DNA of 11,613 nt. Origin: an uncultured Caulobacter sp. GTDB lineage: Bacteria; Pseudomonadota; Alphaproteobacteria; Caulobacterales; Caulobacteraceae. The notes under the pieces are model-generated. The model worked only from the letters and a program-made list of their open reading frames with translations. It was not told the DNA's origin and made no database searches. Numbering within the stretch: position 1 is the first letter of the stretch; every line of letters starts with the position of its first letter. A program made the translations under genes and the position numbers. The stretch is taken from contig NZ_CALCDX010000054.1 in NCBI RefSeq assembly GCF_937900395.1, positions 1-11,613 of the forward strand, written 5' to 3'. Of this stretch, positions 5,456 to 11,613 are shown in pieces.

Positions 5456-5638
5456 ATGAACGGTTGGTACGACGGTTTCGGCTTCTACCATGGGCCCAAC
5501 GATCCCCGACTGATCGTGCCCAAGTGCATTCCGATCATGGGCTGGACGATCAACGTCTCTCACCCGAAAGCGCCGTTGTTGATCCTGCTGACCTGCGGGG
5601 CGATCGGGTTGGGGATCGTGGCGCAGGTGATGGTTTAG
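5456..5638 (+). CDS. Small DUF5808-like membrane protein
   Basis: A 60-residue protein. Residues 14-37 (GPNDPRLIVPKCIPIMGWTINVSHP) match the pattern I associate with DUF5808: N/D-DPR-hydrophobic-VPK, a short gap, then GWT-N-HP. Residues about 39-60 are one hydrophobic, probably membrane-spanning helix (LLILLTCGAIGLGIVAQVMV). The function of this family is not known to me. A GGAGA five bases before ATG 5456 supports the start. It has its own terminator (5662-5695), so it is likely a single-gene unit inserted between rplL and rpoB. The call rests on motif memory and a short protein, so the family name is less certain than the reading frame. Confidence 0.72.
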   Translation: MNGWYDGFGFYHGPNDPRLIVPKCIPIMGWTINVSHPKAPLLILLTCGAIGLGIVAQVMV

Positions 5639-5661
5639 GCGGGGCGGCGAGCGGCCGTTTG

Positions 5662-5695
5662 GAATCCCTCTCTCATGGAGAGAGGGATTCTTTTT
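5662..5695 (+). terminator. Rho-independent terminator after the DUF5808-like gene
   Basis: A perfect 13-bp stem (5662-5674 with 5678-5690) closes an ATG loop and is followed at once by TTTTT (5691-5695). It lies 24 bases after the stop at 5638. Its stem sequence (CCCTCTCTC) resembles the palindromes just downstream, so it may be a repeat unit put to use as a terminator. Confidence 0.8.
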
Positions 5696-5710
5696 GGCGT
5701 CCGACTAGGG

Positions 5711-5877
5711 TCGAAAGCCGACCCCGGGGGGGGAGGGCTTTCGACACAGGAGCTCCCTCTCCCATGGGGAGAGGGTAGGGTGAGGGGCTACGGCGTCGGG
5801 CGGCGCGCCGTTTGGCCTCGTAATCCCTCACCCTCCCATGCTTCGCATGGGCCCCGCCCTCTCCCGCCGGGAGAGGG
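5711..5877. repeat. Cluster of nested palindromic repeats
   Basis: Five perfect inverted pairs lie in 167 bases: 5711-5719 with 5736-5744; 5755-5763 with 5767-5775 (loop ATG); 5777-5786 with 5825-5834; 5835-5841 with 5845-5851; and 5857-5865 with 5869-5877 (loop GCC). The second and fifth share the same CCCTCTCCC stem, so the block from 5755 to 5877 is a mirrored pair around a 38-base centre. It occupies most of the 306-base gap between the DUF5808-like gene and the propeller gene. The open frame that runs through it in phase with the propeller gene looks like repeat sequence, not protein. Confidence 0.75.
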
Positions 5878-5944
5878 TTTTGGAGTTGCGCTTCCCGCCG
5901 TTTCGCCCGAAGCCAAGGTGATCGAACCACCTGGGCAGGGCTTC

Positions 5945-6973
5945 ATGAACCGCAGAGACGTCATCCTCGCCGGCGCGGCCGCCGTGGCCTCCACGGCCGT
6001 CCCCGCCTTCGCCGGACAAGCGCTGGGCGGCATCCGCATGCCCGCCTCCGAAACCGACAGCGAGCTGCGCGGCCTGTCGCCGACCGGCGGCAAGACCTAC
6101 TGGGCCTCGGGCTCCAAGGGCTGGATCATCCGGGGGCGGGACGAGCGGCAGGATCCGATGCGGATCGTCGGGGCCGAGGGGCTGGACTTCCGAGGGCTGC
6201 ACGCCTTTTCCGACGACCACGTGCTGGCCATGAGCGCCGGGCCGGGCGACGCCTCGCAGCTGTGGCGGACGACCGACGGCGGCAAGCATTGGGCCCAGGT
6301 CGCGGTGAACCGGGACCTGAACGGCTTCTGGGACTCGATCGCCTTCGTCGACGGGCGGCGCGGCTTCATCCTGGGCGACCCGACCGAGGGCCGCTTCACC
6401 GTGCTCTACACCGCCGACGCCGGGAAGAGCTGGGCGCGGCTGCCGCCGGAAGGCGTGCCGCCGGCGGCGGACGGGGAGGGGGCCTTCGCCGCCTCGAACG
6501 GCTGCGTCGCCATCGGCCGCCGCGGGCAGGTCGCCTTCTGCACCGGCGGGGCCGGGCGGGCGCGGGTCTATTTCTCGCAAGGCGGCGGCGGGGTGTTCGT
6601 CGCGCTGGACACGCCGATCCTGGCCGACGCCCCGTCGAAGGGCGCCTTCGCGGTCGCCTTCGGTAAGCGCGGCGAGCTCTGGGTCTGCGGCGGCGACTAC
6701 AAGAGCCCGCGCGGGGAAGGCGTGAACCTGGCCTGGCTGGCGCCGGGCAGCCTGACCTTCGAGCCGGTGGCCGCGCCGGCCGGCTATCTGTCGGGGGTCT
6801 CGGTCAAGGGCGAGACGGTGATGGCCACGGGCCTGGCCGGCACGATCGTGGCGCGCGACGGGCGGACGTTCGAGCGGGTGTCGGAAGCGCCGATGAACAG
6901 CGTGCGGCTGACCTCGAAGAAGACGGGGGTGCTGTGCGGGCCGAAAGGGACGGTGGGGCTTTGGCGGGGGTAG
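5945..6973 (+). CDS. Exported YCF48/BNR-type beta-propeller protein
   Basis: 342 residues. The start MNRRDVILAG, then an Ala-rich core ending in PAFA at residue 23, looks like a twin-arginine (Tat) signal peptide with a short n-region, so export to the periplasm is likely. Two Asp-box motifs (S/T-x-D-x-G-x-x-W) are clear: residues 109-116 (TTDGGKHW) and 156-163 (TADAGKSW). Repeated G-hydrophobic blade-like segments follow up to the C-terminal GPKGTVGLWRG. This is the plan of YCF48/Hcf136-like and sialidase-fold propellers, often annotated 'oxidoreductase' or 'glycosyl hydrolase' without proof. No sialidase catalytic residues can be assigned. The open frame extends to 5675, but that part is repeat sequence; ATG 5945 begins the signal peptide and has GGGCAGGG upstream. 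It stands alone between repeat elements. Its substrate or partner is unknown. Confidence 0.82.
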   Translation: MNRRDVILAGAAAVASTAVPAFAGQALGGIRMPASETDSELRGLSPTGGKTYWASGSKGWIIRGRDERQDPMRIVGAEGLDFRGLHAFSDDHVLAMSAGPGDASQLWRTTDGGKHWAQVAVNRDLNGFWDSIAFVDGRRGFILGDPTEGRFTVLYTADAGKSWARLPPEGVPPAADGEGAFAASNGCVAIGRRGQVAFCTGGAGRARVYFSQGGGGVFVALDTPILADAPSKGAFAVAFGKRGELWVCGGDYKSPRGEGVNLAWLAPGSLTFEPVAAPAGYLSGVSVKGETVMATGLAGTIVARDGRTFERVSEAPMNSVRLTSKKTGVLCGPKGTVGLWRG

Positions 6974-6998
6974 TTTCCCAACCCTGAAACCCAACACG

Positions 6999-7135
6999 AT
7001 CCGTCATTCCCGCCCTTGTGGCGGGAACCTCTCTATCCACCGCAAGTGCAGGTGGGGCGGACCGCCAGCGGTCTGCTTGCGCCGCCCGTGCGGGCTGAAC
7101 CAGGGGTTCCCGCCACAAGGGCGGGAATGACGGAT
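6999..7135. repeat. REP-like paired inverted repeat, CTTGT-loop family, copy 2
   Basis: Two perfect 31-bp inverted arms, 6999-7029 and 7105-7135, flank a 75-base centre. As in the element at 273-414, each arm is an 8-bp hairpin closing a CTTGT loop (left arm: 7007-7014, loop 7015-7019, 7020-7027; right arm is the mirror). The centre has further short pairings (7041-7046 with 7076-7081; 7060-7064 with 7069-7073). It begins 25 bases after the propeller gene stop and may also slow or stop transcription, but no T-tract follows. Confidence 0.8.
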
Positions 7136-7190
7136 GTTAAGAGGGGAGCTTGGGTGCGGAACCCCAACGCATCGCCCGCGTTTCCCTCAC

Positions 7191-7349
7191 ATGCTCAAGC
7201 TCGCCGGCATCCTGCTCGCTCTGATGATCCTGTTCGGGATCCTGGGTTTCGTGGTCAATGTGGCCGGCGCCATCACCAAGGCGGCGTTCTTCGTCTGCCT
7301 GATCGCCCTGGCGGTCTCGCTGGTGATGAAGGCGATGAAGAAGGCCTAG
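7191..7349 (+). CDS. 52-residue two-helix membrane peptide, DUF1328-like
   Basis: A small, strongly hydrophobic protein with two likely membrane helices (about residues 4-23 and 31-47) and a basic C-terminal end (MKAMKKA). The order GILGF, small residues, then 'AITKAAFFVCLIALAVSLV' resembles the DUF1328/YtjA family of short inner-membrane proteins (GVLGF...GIAK.LFF...VSL), of unknown function. ATG 7191 is preferred because translation then begins exactly at the hydrophobic segment. An earlier in-phase ATG at 7134 lies inside the repeat and would add 19 unlikely residues. No clear Shine-Dalgarno site precedes 7191, which lowers confidence. A hairpin at 7375-7393 lies after the stop. Confidence 0.6.
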   Translation: MLKLAGILLALMILFGILGFVVNVAGAITKAAFFVCLIALAVSLVMKAMKKA

Positions 7350-7374
7350 CCCTCGACGGGGAGATTGCCTGGGG

Positions 7375-7393
7375 ATGCGTTGATCCAACGCAT
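7375..7393 (+). terminator. Short hairpin after the DUF1328-like gene
   Basis: An 8-bp perfect stem (7375-7382 with 7386-7393) closes a 3-base loop and is followed by only two more Ts. It may act as a weak terminator or processing site between the small membrane gene and the rpoB leader. Confidence 0.4.
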
Positions 7394-7416
7394 TTACGCC
7401 CGTTCACGAATCCCCC

Positions 7417-7445
7417 TTTCCTTCCGCGCTTCCATCCCCTATATC
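7417..7445 (+). promoter_or_regulatory. Weak candidate rpoB promoter
   Basis: CCTATATC (7438-7445) matches seven of eight positions of the Caulobacter housekeeping -10 pattern GCTANAWC. The matching -35 region 17 bases upstream (TTTCCT, 7417-7422) is poor, at three of six to TTGACA. If real, transcription would begin near 7452 with a leader of about 225 nt. rpoB needs a strong promoter somewhere after the terminators upstream; this is the best -10 I could find between 7350 and 7677. Confidence 0.3.
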
Positions 7446-7575
7446 CCCGCGTTCACGATTACATCGGCGGAGCGCTTTGTCGCGTCCGTATGTACGCCCC
7501 GAGGCGCGGTCAGCCGCCCTCCGACCAGCGCGAAGGGGCGCCCGTCAGGCTTCCGGTCCCGGTCGCCCGGCAGGG

Positions 7576-7664
7576 GAATTCCAGCGTCCGCGGCTCTCCG
7601 AGCAGGAGAGAAGCGAGGGTGGACGCCAAGGCAATTCGAACTCACGCGCGGACTCCATCCGCGC
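7576..7664 (+). ncRNA. Structured 5' leader of rpoB
   Basis: The 328 bases from 7350 to 7677 hold no gene. Within them lies a coaxial stem-loop of about 62 nt with three nested pairings: 7576-7580 with 7633-7637, 7584-7589 with 7621-7626, and 7594-7599 with 7605-7610 (5-base loop). A separate 6-bp hairpin, 7646-7651 with 7659-7664, ends 13 bases before the rpoB start, next to the AGGGA ribosome binding site (7667-7671). The nesting suggests a true RNA fold. Whether it regulates rpoB (for example autoregulation or attenuation) cannot be told from one sequence. Confidence 0.4.
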
Positions 7665-7677
7665 CCAGGGAAAACAC

Positions 7678-10600
7678 ATGGCGCAATCCTTCACCGGCAA
7701 GAAGCGGATCCGGAAGTCGTTCGGCCGCATTCCCGAGGCTGTGCAGATGCCGAACCTCATCGAGGTTCAGCGCTCCTCCTACGAGCAGTTCCTTCAGCGC
7801 GAGGTCCGTCCGGGCCAACGCCGCGACGAGGGCGTCGAGGCGGTCTTCAAGTCGGTGTTCCCGATCAAGGACTTCAACGAACGCGCCGTGCTCGAATACG
7901 TTTCGTACGAGTTCGAAGAGCCCAAGTACGACGTCGAGGAATGCATCCAGCGCGACATGACCTTCGCCGCGCCGCTGAAGGTCAAGCTTCGCCTGATCGT
8001 GTTCGAGACGGAAGAAGAAACCGGCGCCCGCTCGGTCAAGGACATCAAGGAGCAGGACGTCTACATGGGCGACATCCCGCTCATGACGGACAAGGGCACC
8101 TTCATCGTCAACGGCACCGAGCGCGTCATCGTCTCGCAGATGCACCGCTCGCCGGGCGTGTTCTTCGACCACGACAAGGGCAAGACCCACGCCTCGGGCA
8201 AGCTGCTGTTCGCCGCCCGCGTGATCCCGTACCGCGGCTCGTGGCTGGACTTCGAGTTCGACGCCAAGGACATCGTCTACGTCCGCATCGACCGCCGCCG
8301 TAAGCTGCCGGCCACCACCTTCCTCTATGCCCTGGGCATGGACGGCGAAGAGATCCTGACCACGTTCTACGACGTCGTTCCGTTCGAGAAGCGCGCGGGC
8401 GGCTGGGCCACCCCGTACAAGCCCGAGCGCTGGCGCGGCGTGAAGCCGGAGTTCCCGCTGGTCGACGCCGACACGGGTGAAGAGGTCGCTCCGGCCGGCA
8501 CCAAGATCACCGCCCGCCAGGCCAAGAAGTTCGCCGACGGCGGCCTGAAGACCCTGCTGCTGGCGCCGGAAGCCCTGACGGGCCGCTACCTGGCGCGCGA
8601 CGCGGTCAACATGGCCACCGGCGAGATCTACGCCGAAGCCGGCGACGAGCTGGACGTCCCGACGATCCAGGCCCTGGCCGACCAAGGCTTCGACACCATC
8701 GACGTGCTGGACATCGACCACGTCACGGTCGGCGCCTACATGCGCAACACCCTGCGCGTGGACAAGAACGCCATCCGCGAGGACGCGCTGTTCGACATCT
8801 ACCGCGTCATGCGTCCGGGCGAGCCGCCGACGGTGGAAGCCGCCGAGGCCATGTTCAAGTCGCTGTTCTTCGACGCCGAGCGCTACGACCTGTCGTCGGT
8901 GGGCCGCGTGAAGATGAACATGCGTCTGGAGCAAGAGGTGTCGGACGAGGTCCGCATCCTGCGCAAGGAAGACGTCCTGGCCGTGCTGAAGGTCCTGGTG
9001 GGCCTGCGCGACGGTCGCGGCGAAATCGACGACATCGACAACCTGGGCAACCGCCGCGTCCGCTCGGTGGGCGAGCTGCTGGAAAACCAGTACCGCGTCG
9101 GCCTGCTGCGCATGGAGCGCGCGATCAAGGAACGCATGAGCTCGGTCGACATCGACACGGTCATGCCGCACGACCTGATCAACGCGAAGCCGGCGGCCGC
9201 CGCCGTCCGTGAATTCTTCGGCTCCTCGCAGCTGTCGCAGTTCATGGACCAGACGAACCCGCTGTCGGAAATCACCCACAAGCGTCGTCTGTCGGCCCTC
9301 GGCCCGGGCGGTCTGACCCGCGAACGCGCCGGCTTCGAAGTCCGCGACGTGCACCCGACCCACTACGGCCGGATCTGCCCGATCGAGACGCCGGAAGGCC
9401 CGAACATCGGTCTGATCAACTCGCTGGCCACGCACGCCCGCGTGAACAAGTACGGCTTCATCGAGAGTCCGTACCGTCGCGTGAAGGACGGCAAGCCGCT
9501 GGACGAAGTCGTCTACATGTCGGCGATGGAAGAGTCGAAGCACGTCATCGCCCAGTCGAACATCAAGGTCGACGGAGGCGAGATCGTCGAAGACCTGGTT
9601 CCGGGCCGCATCAACGGCGAACCGACCCTCCTGCAAAAGGAGACGGTGGACCTGATGGACGTGTCGCCGCGCCAAGTCGTGTCGGTGGCCGCCGCCCTGA
9701 TCCCGTTCCTGGAAAACGACGACGCCAACCGCGCCCTCATGGGCTCGAACATGCAACGTCAGGCCGTGCCGCTGGTGCAGTCCGACGCCCCGCTGGTCGG
9801 CACCGGCATGGAAGCCGTCGTCGCCCGTGACTCGGGCGCGGTCGTGATCGCCAAGCGCACCGGCGTGGTCGAGCAGATCGACGGTACGCGTATCGTCATC
9901 CGCGCCACGGAAGAGACCGACCCCGCGCGTTCGGGCGTCGACATCTACCGCATGTCGAAGTTCCAGCGCTCGAACCAGTCGACCTGCATCAACCAGCGTC
10001 CGCTGGTGAAGGTCGGCGACCGGATCAGCGCCGGCGACATCATCGCCGACGGTCCGTCGACCGAGCTGGGCGAACTGGCCCTGGGCCGCAACGCGCTCGT
10101 CGCGTTCATGCCCTGGAACGGCTACAACTTCGAAGACTCGATCCTGATCTCCGAACGCATCGTCCGCGACGACGTCTTCACCTCGATCCACATCGAGGAA
10201 TTCGAGGTCATGGCCCGCGACACGAAGCTGGGTCCGGAAGAAATCACCCGCGACATCCCGAACGTCGGCGAGGAAGCCCTGCGCAACCTCGACGAAGCCG
10301 GCATCGTGGCGATCGGCGCCGAGGTCCAGCCGGGCGACATCCTGGTCGGCAAGGTGACGCCGAAGGGCGAAAGCCCGATGACGCCGGAAGAAAAGCTGCT
10401 GCGCGCCATCTTCGGTGAAAAGGCTTCGGACGTCCGCGACACCAGCCTGCGCCTGCCCCCGGGCGTCGCCGGCACGATCGTCGACGTGCGCGTCTTCAAC
10501 CGTCACGGCGTCGACAAGGACGAGCGCGCCCTGGCCATCGAACGCGCCGAGATCGATCGCCTGGGCAAGGACCGCGACGACGAGTTCGCGATCCTGAACC

Positions 10601-11613
10601 GCAACATCTCGGGCCGTCTGAAGGAACTGCTGATCGGCAAGGTCGCCGTGTCGGGTCCCAAGGGCCTGTCGCGCGGCGAGATCACCGCCGACGCGCTGTC
10701 GCAGATCCAGCCGGGCCTGTGGTGGCAGATCGCCCTGGAAGACGAAAAGGCGATGGGCGAACTGGAAAGCCTGCGCCGCCTGTTCGACGAGAACCGCAAG
10801 CGCCTCGACCGTCGTTTCGAAGACAAGGTCGACAAGCTGCAGCGCGGCGACGAACTGCCTCCGGGCGTGATGAAGATGGTCAAGGTGTTCGTGGCGGTGA
10901 AGCGCAAGCTGCAGCCGGGCGACAAGATGGCCGGCCGTCACGGCAACAAGGGCGTCATCTCGCGCATCCTGCCGATCGAGGACATGCCGTTCCTCGCCGA
11001 CGGCACGCACGTCGACGTCGTTCTGAACCCGCTGGGCGTGCCGTCGCGCATGAACGTCGGTCAGATCTTCGAAACCCACCTGGGCTGGGCCTGCGCCAAC
11101 CTCGGCAAGCAGATCACCAACCTGATGGAAGACTGGCAGGCCGGCGGTCAGAAGCAGGCGCTCATCGATCGCCTGCGTGACATCTACGGTCCGGACGAAG
11201 AGCTGCCGGAAACCGAGGAAGAGCTGATCGAGCTGGCCAAGAACCTCGGCAAGGGCGTTCCGATCGCCACGCCGGTGTTCGACGGCGCGCGCATGAGCGA
11301 CATCGAGGACCACCTCGAAATGGCCGGGGTCAACCCGTCGGGCCAGTCGATCCTGTACGACGGCCTGACCGGCGAGCAGTTCAAGCGTCCGGTCACGGTC
11401 GGCTACATCTACATGCTGAAGCTGCACCACCTGGTCGACGACAAGATCCACGCCCGTTCGATCGGTCCGTACTCGCTGGTCACGCAACAGCCGCTGGGTG
11501 GTAAGGCCCAGTTCGGCGGTCAGCGCTTCGGGGAAATGGAAGTGTGGGCTCTGGAAGCCTACGGCGCGGCCTACACCCTGCAGGAAATGCTGACGGTGAA
11601 GTCCGACGACGTG
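7678..11613 (+). CDS. rpoB: DNA-directed RNA polymerase beta subunit (partial, 3' end missing)
   Basis: 1312 codons are present with no stop; alphaproteobacterial RpoB is about 1350-1380 residues, so some tens of codons lie beyond the window. The start MAQSFTGKKRIRKSFG follows an AGGGA site with 6-base spacing. Landmarks in order: the GTFIVNGTERVIVSQ beta-1/protrusion motif; the rifampicin-binding region (GSSQLSQFMDQ to KRRLSALGPGG) with Asp524, His534 and Ser539 equivalent to E. coli 516, 526 and 531, all in the sensitive form; HYGRICPIETPEGPNIGLI; GYNFEDS with Glu819/Asp820; and GDKMAGRHGNKG with Lys1083/Lys1091, the active-site lysines. With beta' it forms the catalytic cleft of RNA polymerase. 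rpoC is expected just downstream. Upstream terminators and the long leader suggest it is transcribed apart from rplJL. Confidence 0.98.
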   Translation, partial: MAQSFTGKKRIRKSFGRIPEAVQMPNLIEVQRSSYEQFLQREVRPGQRRDEGVEAVFKSVFPIKDFNERAVLEYVSYEFEEPKYDVEECIQRDMTFAAPLKVKLRLIVFETEEETGARSVKDIKEQDVYMGDIPLMTDKGTFIVNGTERVIVSQMHRSPGVFFDHDKGKTHASGKLLFAARVIPYRGSWLDFEFDAKDIVYVRIDRRRKLPATTFLYALGMDGEEILTTFYDVVPFEKRAGGWATPYKPERWRGVKPEFPLVDADTGEEVAPAGTKITARQAKKFADGGLKTLLLAPEALTGRYLARDAVNMATGEIYAEAGDELDVPTIQALADQGFDTIDVLDIDHVTVGAYMRNTLRVDKNAIREDALFDIYRVMRPGEPPTVEAAEAMFKSLFFDAERYDLSSVGRVKMNMRLEQEVSDEVRILRKEDVLAVLKVLVGLRDGRGEIDDIDNLGNRRVRSVGELLENQYRVGLLRMERAIKERMSSVDIDTVMPHDLINAKPAAAAVREFFGSSQLSQFMDQTNPLSEITHKRRLSALGPGGLTRERAGFEVRDVHPTHYGRICPIETPEGPNIGLINSLATHARVNKYGFIESPYRRVKDGKPLDEVVYMSAMEESKHVIAQSNIKVDGGEIVEDLVPGRINGEPTLLQKETVDLMDVSPRQVVSVAAALIPFLENDDANRALMGSNMQRQAVPLVQSDAPLVGTGMEAVVARDSGAVVIAKRTGVVEQIDGTRIVIRATEETDPARSGVDIYRMSKFQRSNQSTCINQRPLVKVGDRISAGDIIADGPSTELGELALGRNALVAFMPWNGYNFEDSILISERIVRDDVFTSIHIEEFEVMARDTKLGPEEITRDIPNVGEEALRNLDEAGIVAIGAEVQPGDILVGKVTPKGESPMTPEEKLLRAIFGEKASDVRDTSLRLPPGVAGTIVDVRVFNRHGVDKDERALAIERAEIDRLGKDRDDEFAILNRNISGRLKELLIGKVAVSGPKGLSRGEITADALSQIQPGLWWQIALEDEKAMGELESLRRLFDENRKRLDRRFEDKVDKLQRGDELPPGVMKMVKVFVAVKRKLQPGDKMAGRHGNKGVISRILPIEDMPFLADGTHVDVVLNPLGVPSRMNVGQIFETHLGWACANLGKQITNLMEDWQAGGQKQALIDRLRDIYGPDEELPETEEELIELAKNLGKGVPIATPVFDGARMSDIEDHLEMAGVNPSGQSILYDGLTGEQFKRPVTVGYIYMLKLHHLVDDKIHARSIGPYSLVTQQPLGGKAQFGGQRFGEMEVWALEAYGAAYTLQEMLTVKSDDV

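Noticed and set aside
5675..5944. N-terminal 90-codon extension of the propeller protein
   Set aside because: It translates palindromic repeat sequence and would bury the twin-arginine signal peptide that begins at 5945.
5828..6997. Minus-strand open frame opposite the propeller gene
   Set aside because: Codon-aligned with the propeller gene and compositionally a shadow; the plus strand carries the Tat-like signal and Asp-boxes.
273..7135. A CRISPR array made of the repeated hairpins
   Set aside because: The repeats are inverted, few, unevenly spaced and differ in stem sequence; there are no regular spacers and no cas genes.
7016..8303. Two plus-strand open frames crossing the rpoB leader into rpoB
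   Set aside because: They are out of phase with rpoB, rich in Arg/Ser/Pro, and start within a repeat or non-coding leader; rpoB conservation explains the sequence.
9217..9300. Possible rifampicin-resistance changes in rpoB
   Set aside because: The residues equivalent to E. coli Asp516, His526, Arg529 and Ser531 are all the normal ones; the Thr at the Asn518 position looks like ordinary lineage variation.
7642..11487. A stop-free minus-strand frame of 1281 codons opposite rpoB
   Set aside because: Its codons line up exactly with the rpoB codons, so its stops could only come from TTA, CTA or TCA in rpoB, which this GC-rich genome avoids. The translation is low-complexity (rich in H, R, D, V, Q) with no recognisable domain. 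It is a codon-bias shadow.

Overview
The window is GC-rich DNA from an alphaproteobacterium, most likely a Caulobacter or close relative in the Caulobacteraceae. I base this on the RpoB, L10 and L7/L12 protein sequences, the near absence of TTA, CTA and TCA codons, and the style of the intergenic palindromic repeats. It covers the ribosomal protein / RNA polymerase region that in many bacteria runs as a tight rplKAJL-rpoBC block. Here the block is opened at two joints. About 4.2 kb lies between rplA and rplJ, and about 2.4 kb lies between rplL and rpoB. Both inserts hold accessory genes and palindromic repeats.

Layout. 1-180 is the 3' end of rplA (ribosomal protein L1), followed by a terminator. 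273-414 is a REP-like paired inverted repeat. 485-2332 is a tight three-gene run: VapB-type antitoxin, VapC-type PIN toxin and an HI0933/YhiN-type flavoprotein. A perfect 14-bp palindrome sits over the vapB ribosome binding site. 2336-2449 is a GC-rich palindromic repeat. 2463-3809, on the minus strand, encodes an unusual secreted alpha/beta hydrolase fused to a complete HIT (histidine triad) domain. 3879-4007 is a second copy of the same GC-rich repeat family, so the fusion gene is bracketed by related repeats. A good sigma70-type promoter at 4024-4052 starts a leader of about 290 nt ahead of rplJ (4347-4865) and rplL (4910-5293). These end at a run of three hairpins, the last a textbook terminator.

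The second insert holds a 60-residue DUF5808-like membrane protein (5456-5638) with its own terminator, and a cluster of nested palindromes (5711-5877). It continues with a Tat-signal YCF48/BNR-type beta-propeller protein (5945-6973), a second CTTGT-loop paired repeat (6999-7135) and a 52-residue DUF1328-like membrane peptide (7191-7349). From 7350 to 7677 there is no gene but a structured rpoB leader. rpoB starts at 7678 and runs off the window after 1312 codons.

Functionally, L1, L10, L7/L12 and RpoB are core translation and transcription genes. The terminators and the rplJ promoter suggest that rplJL and rpoB are separate transcription units here, unlike the joint rplJL-rpoBC transcript of E. 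coli. The accessory genes have no obvious link to them. I did not find a clear new multigene system. The items most worth a second look are the signal peptide-hydrolase-HIT fusion, the vapBC-flavoprotein unit with its operator candidate, the two structured leaders, and the two families of paired palindromic repeats.
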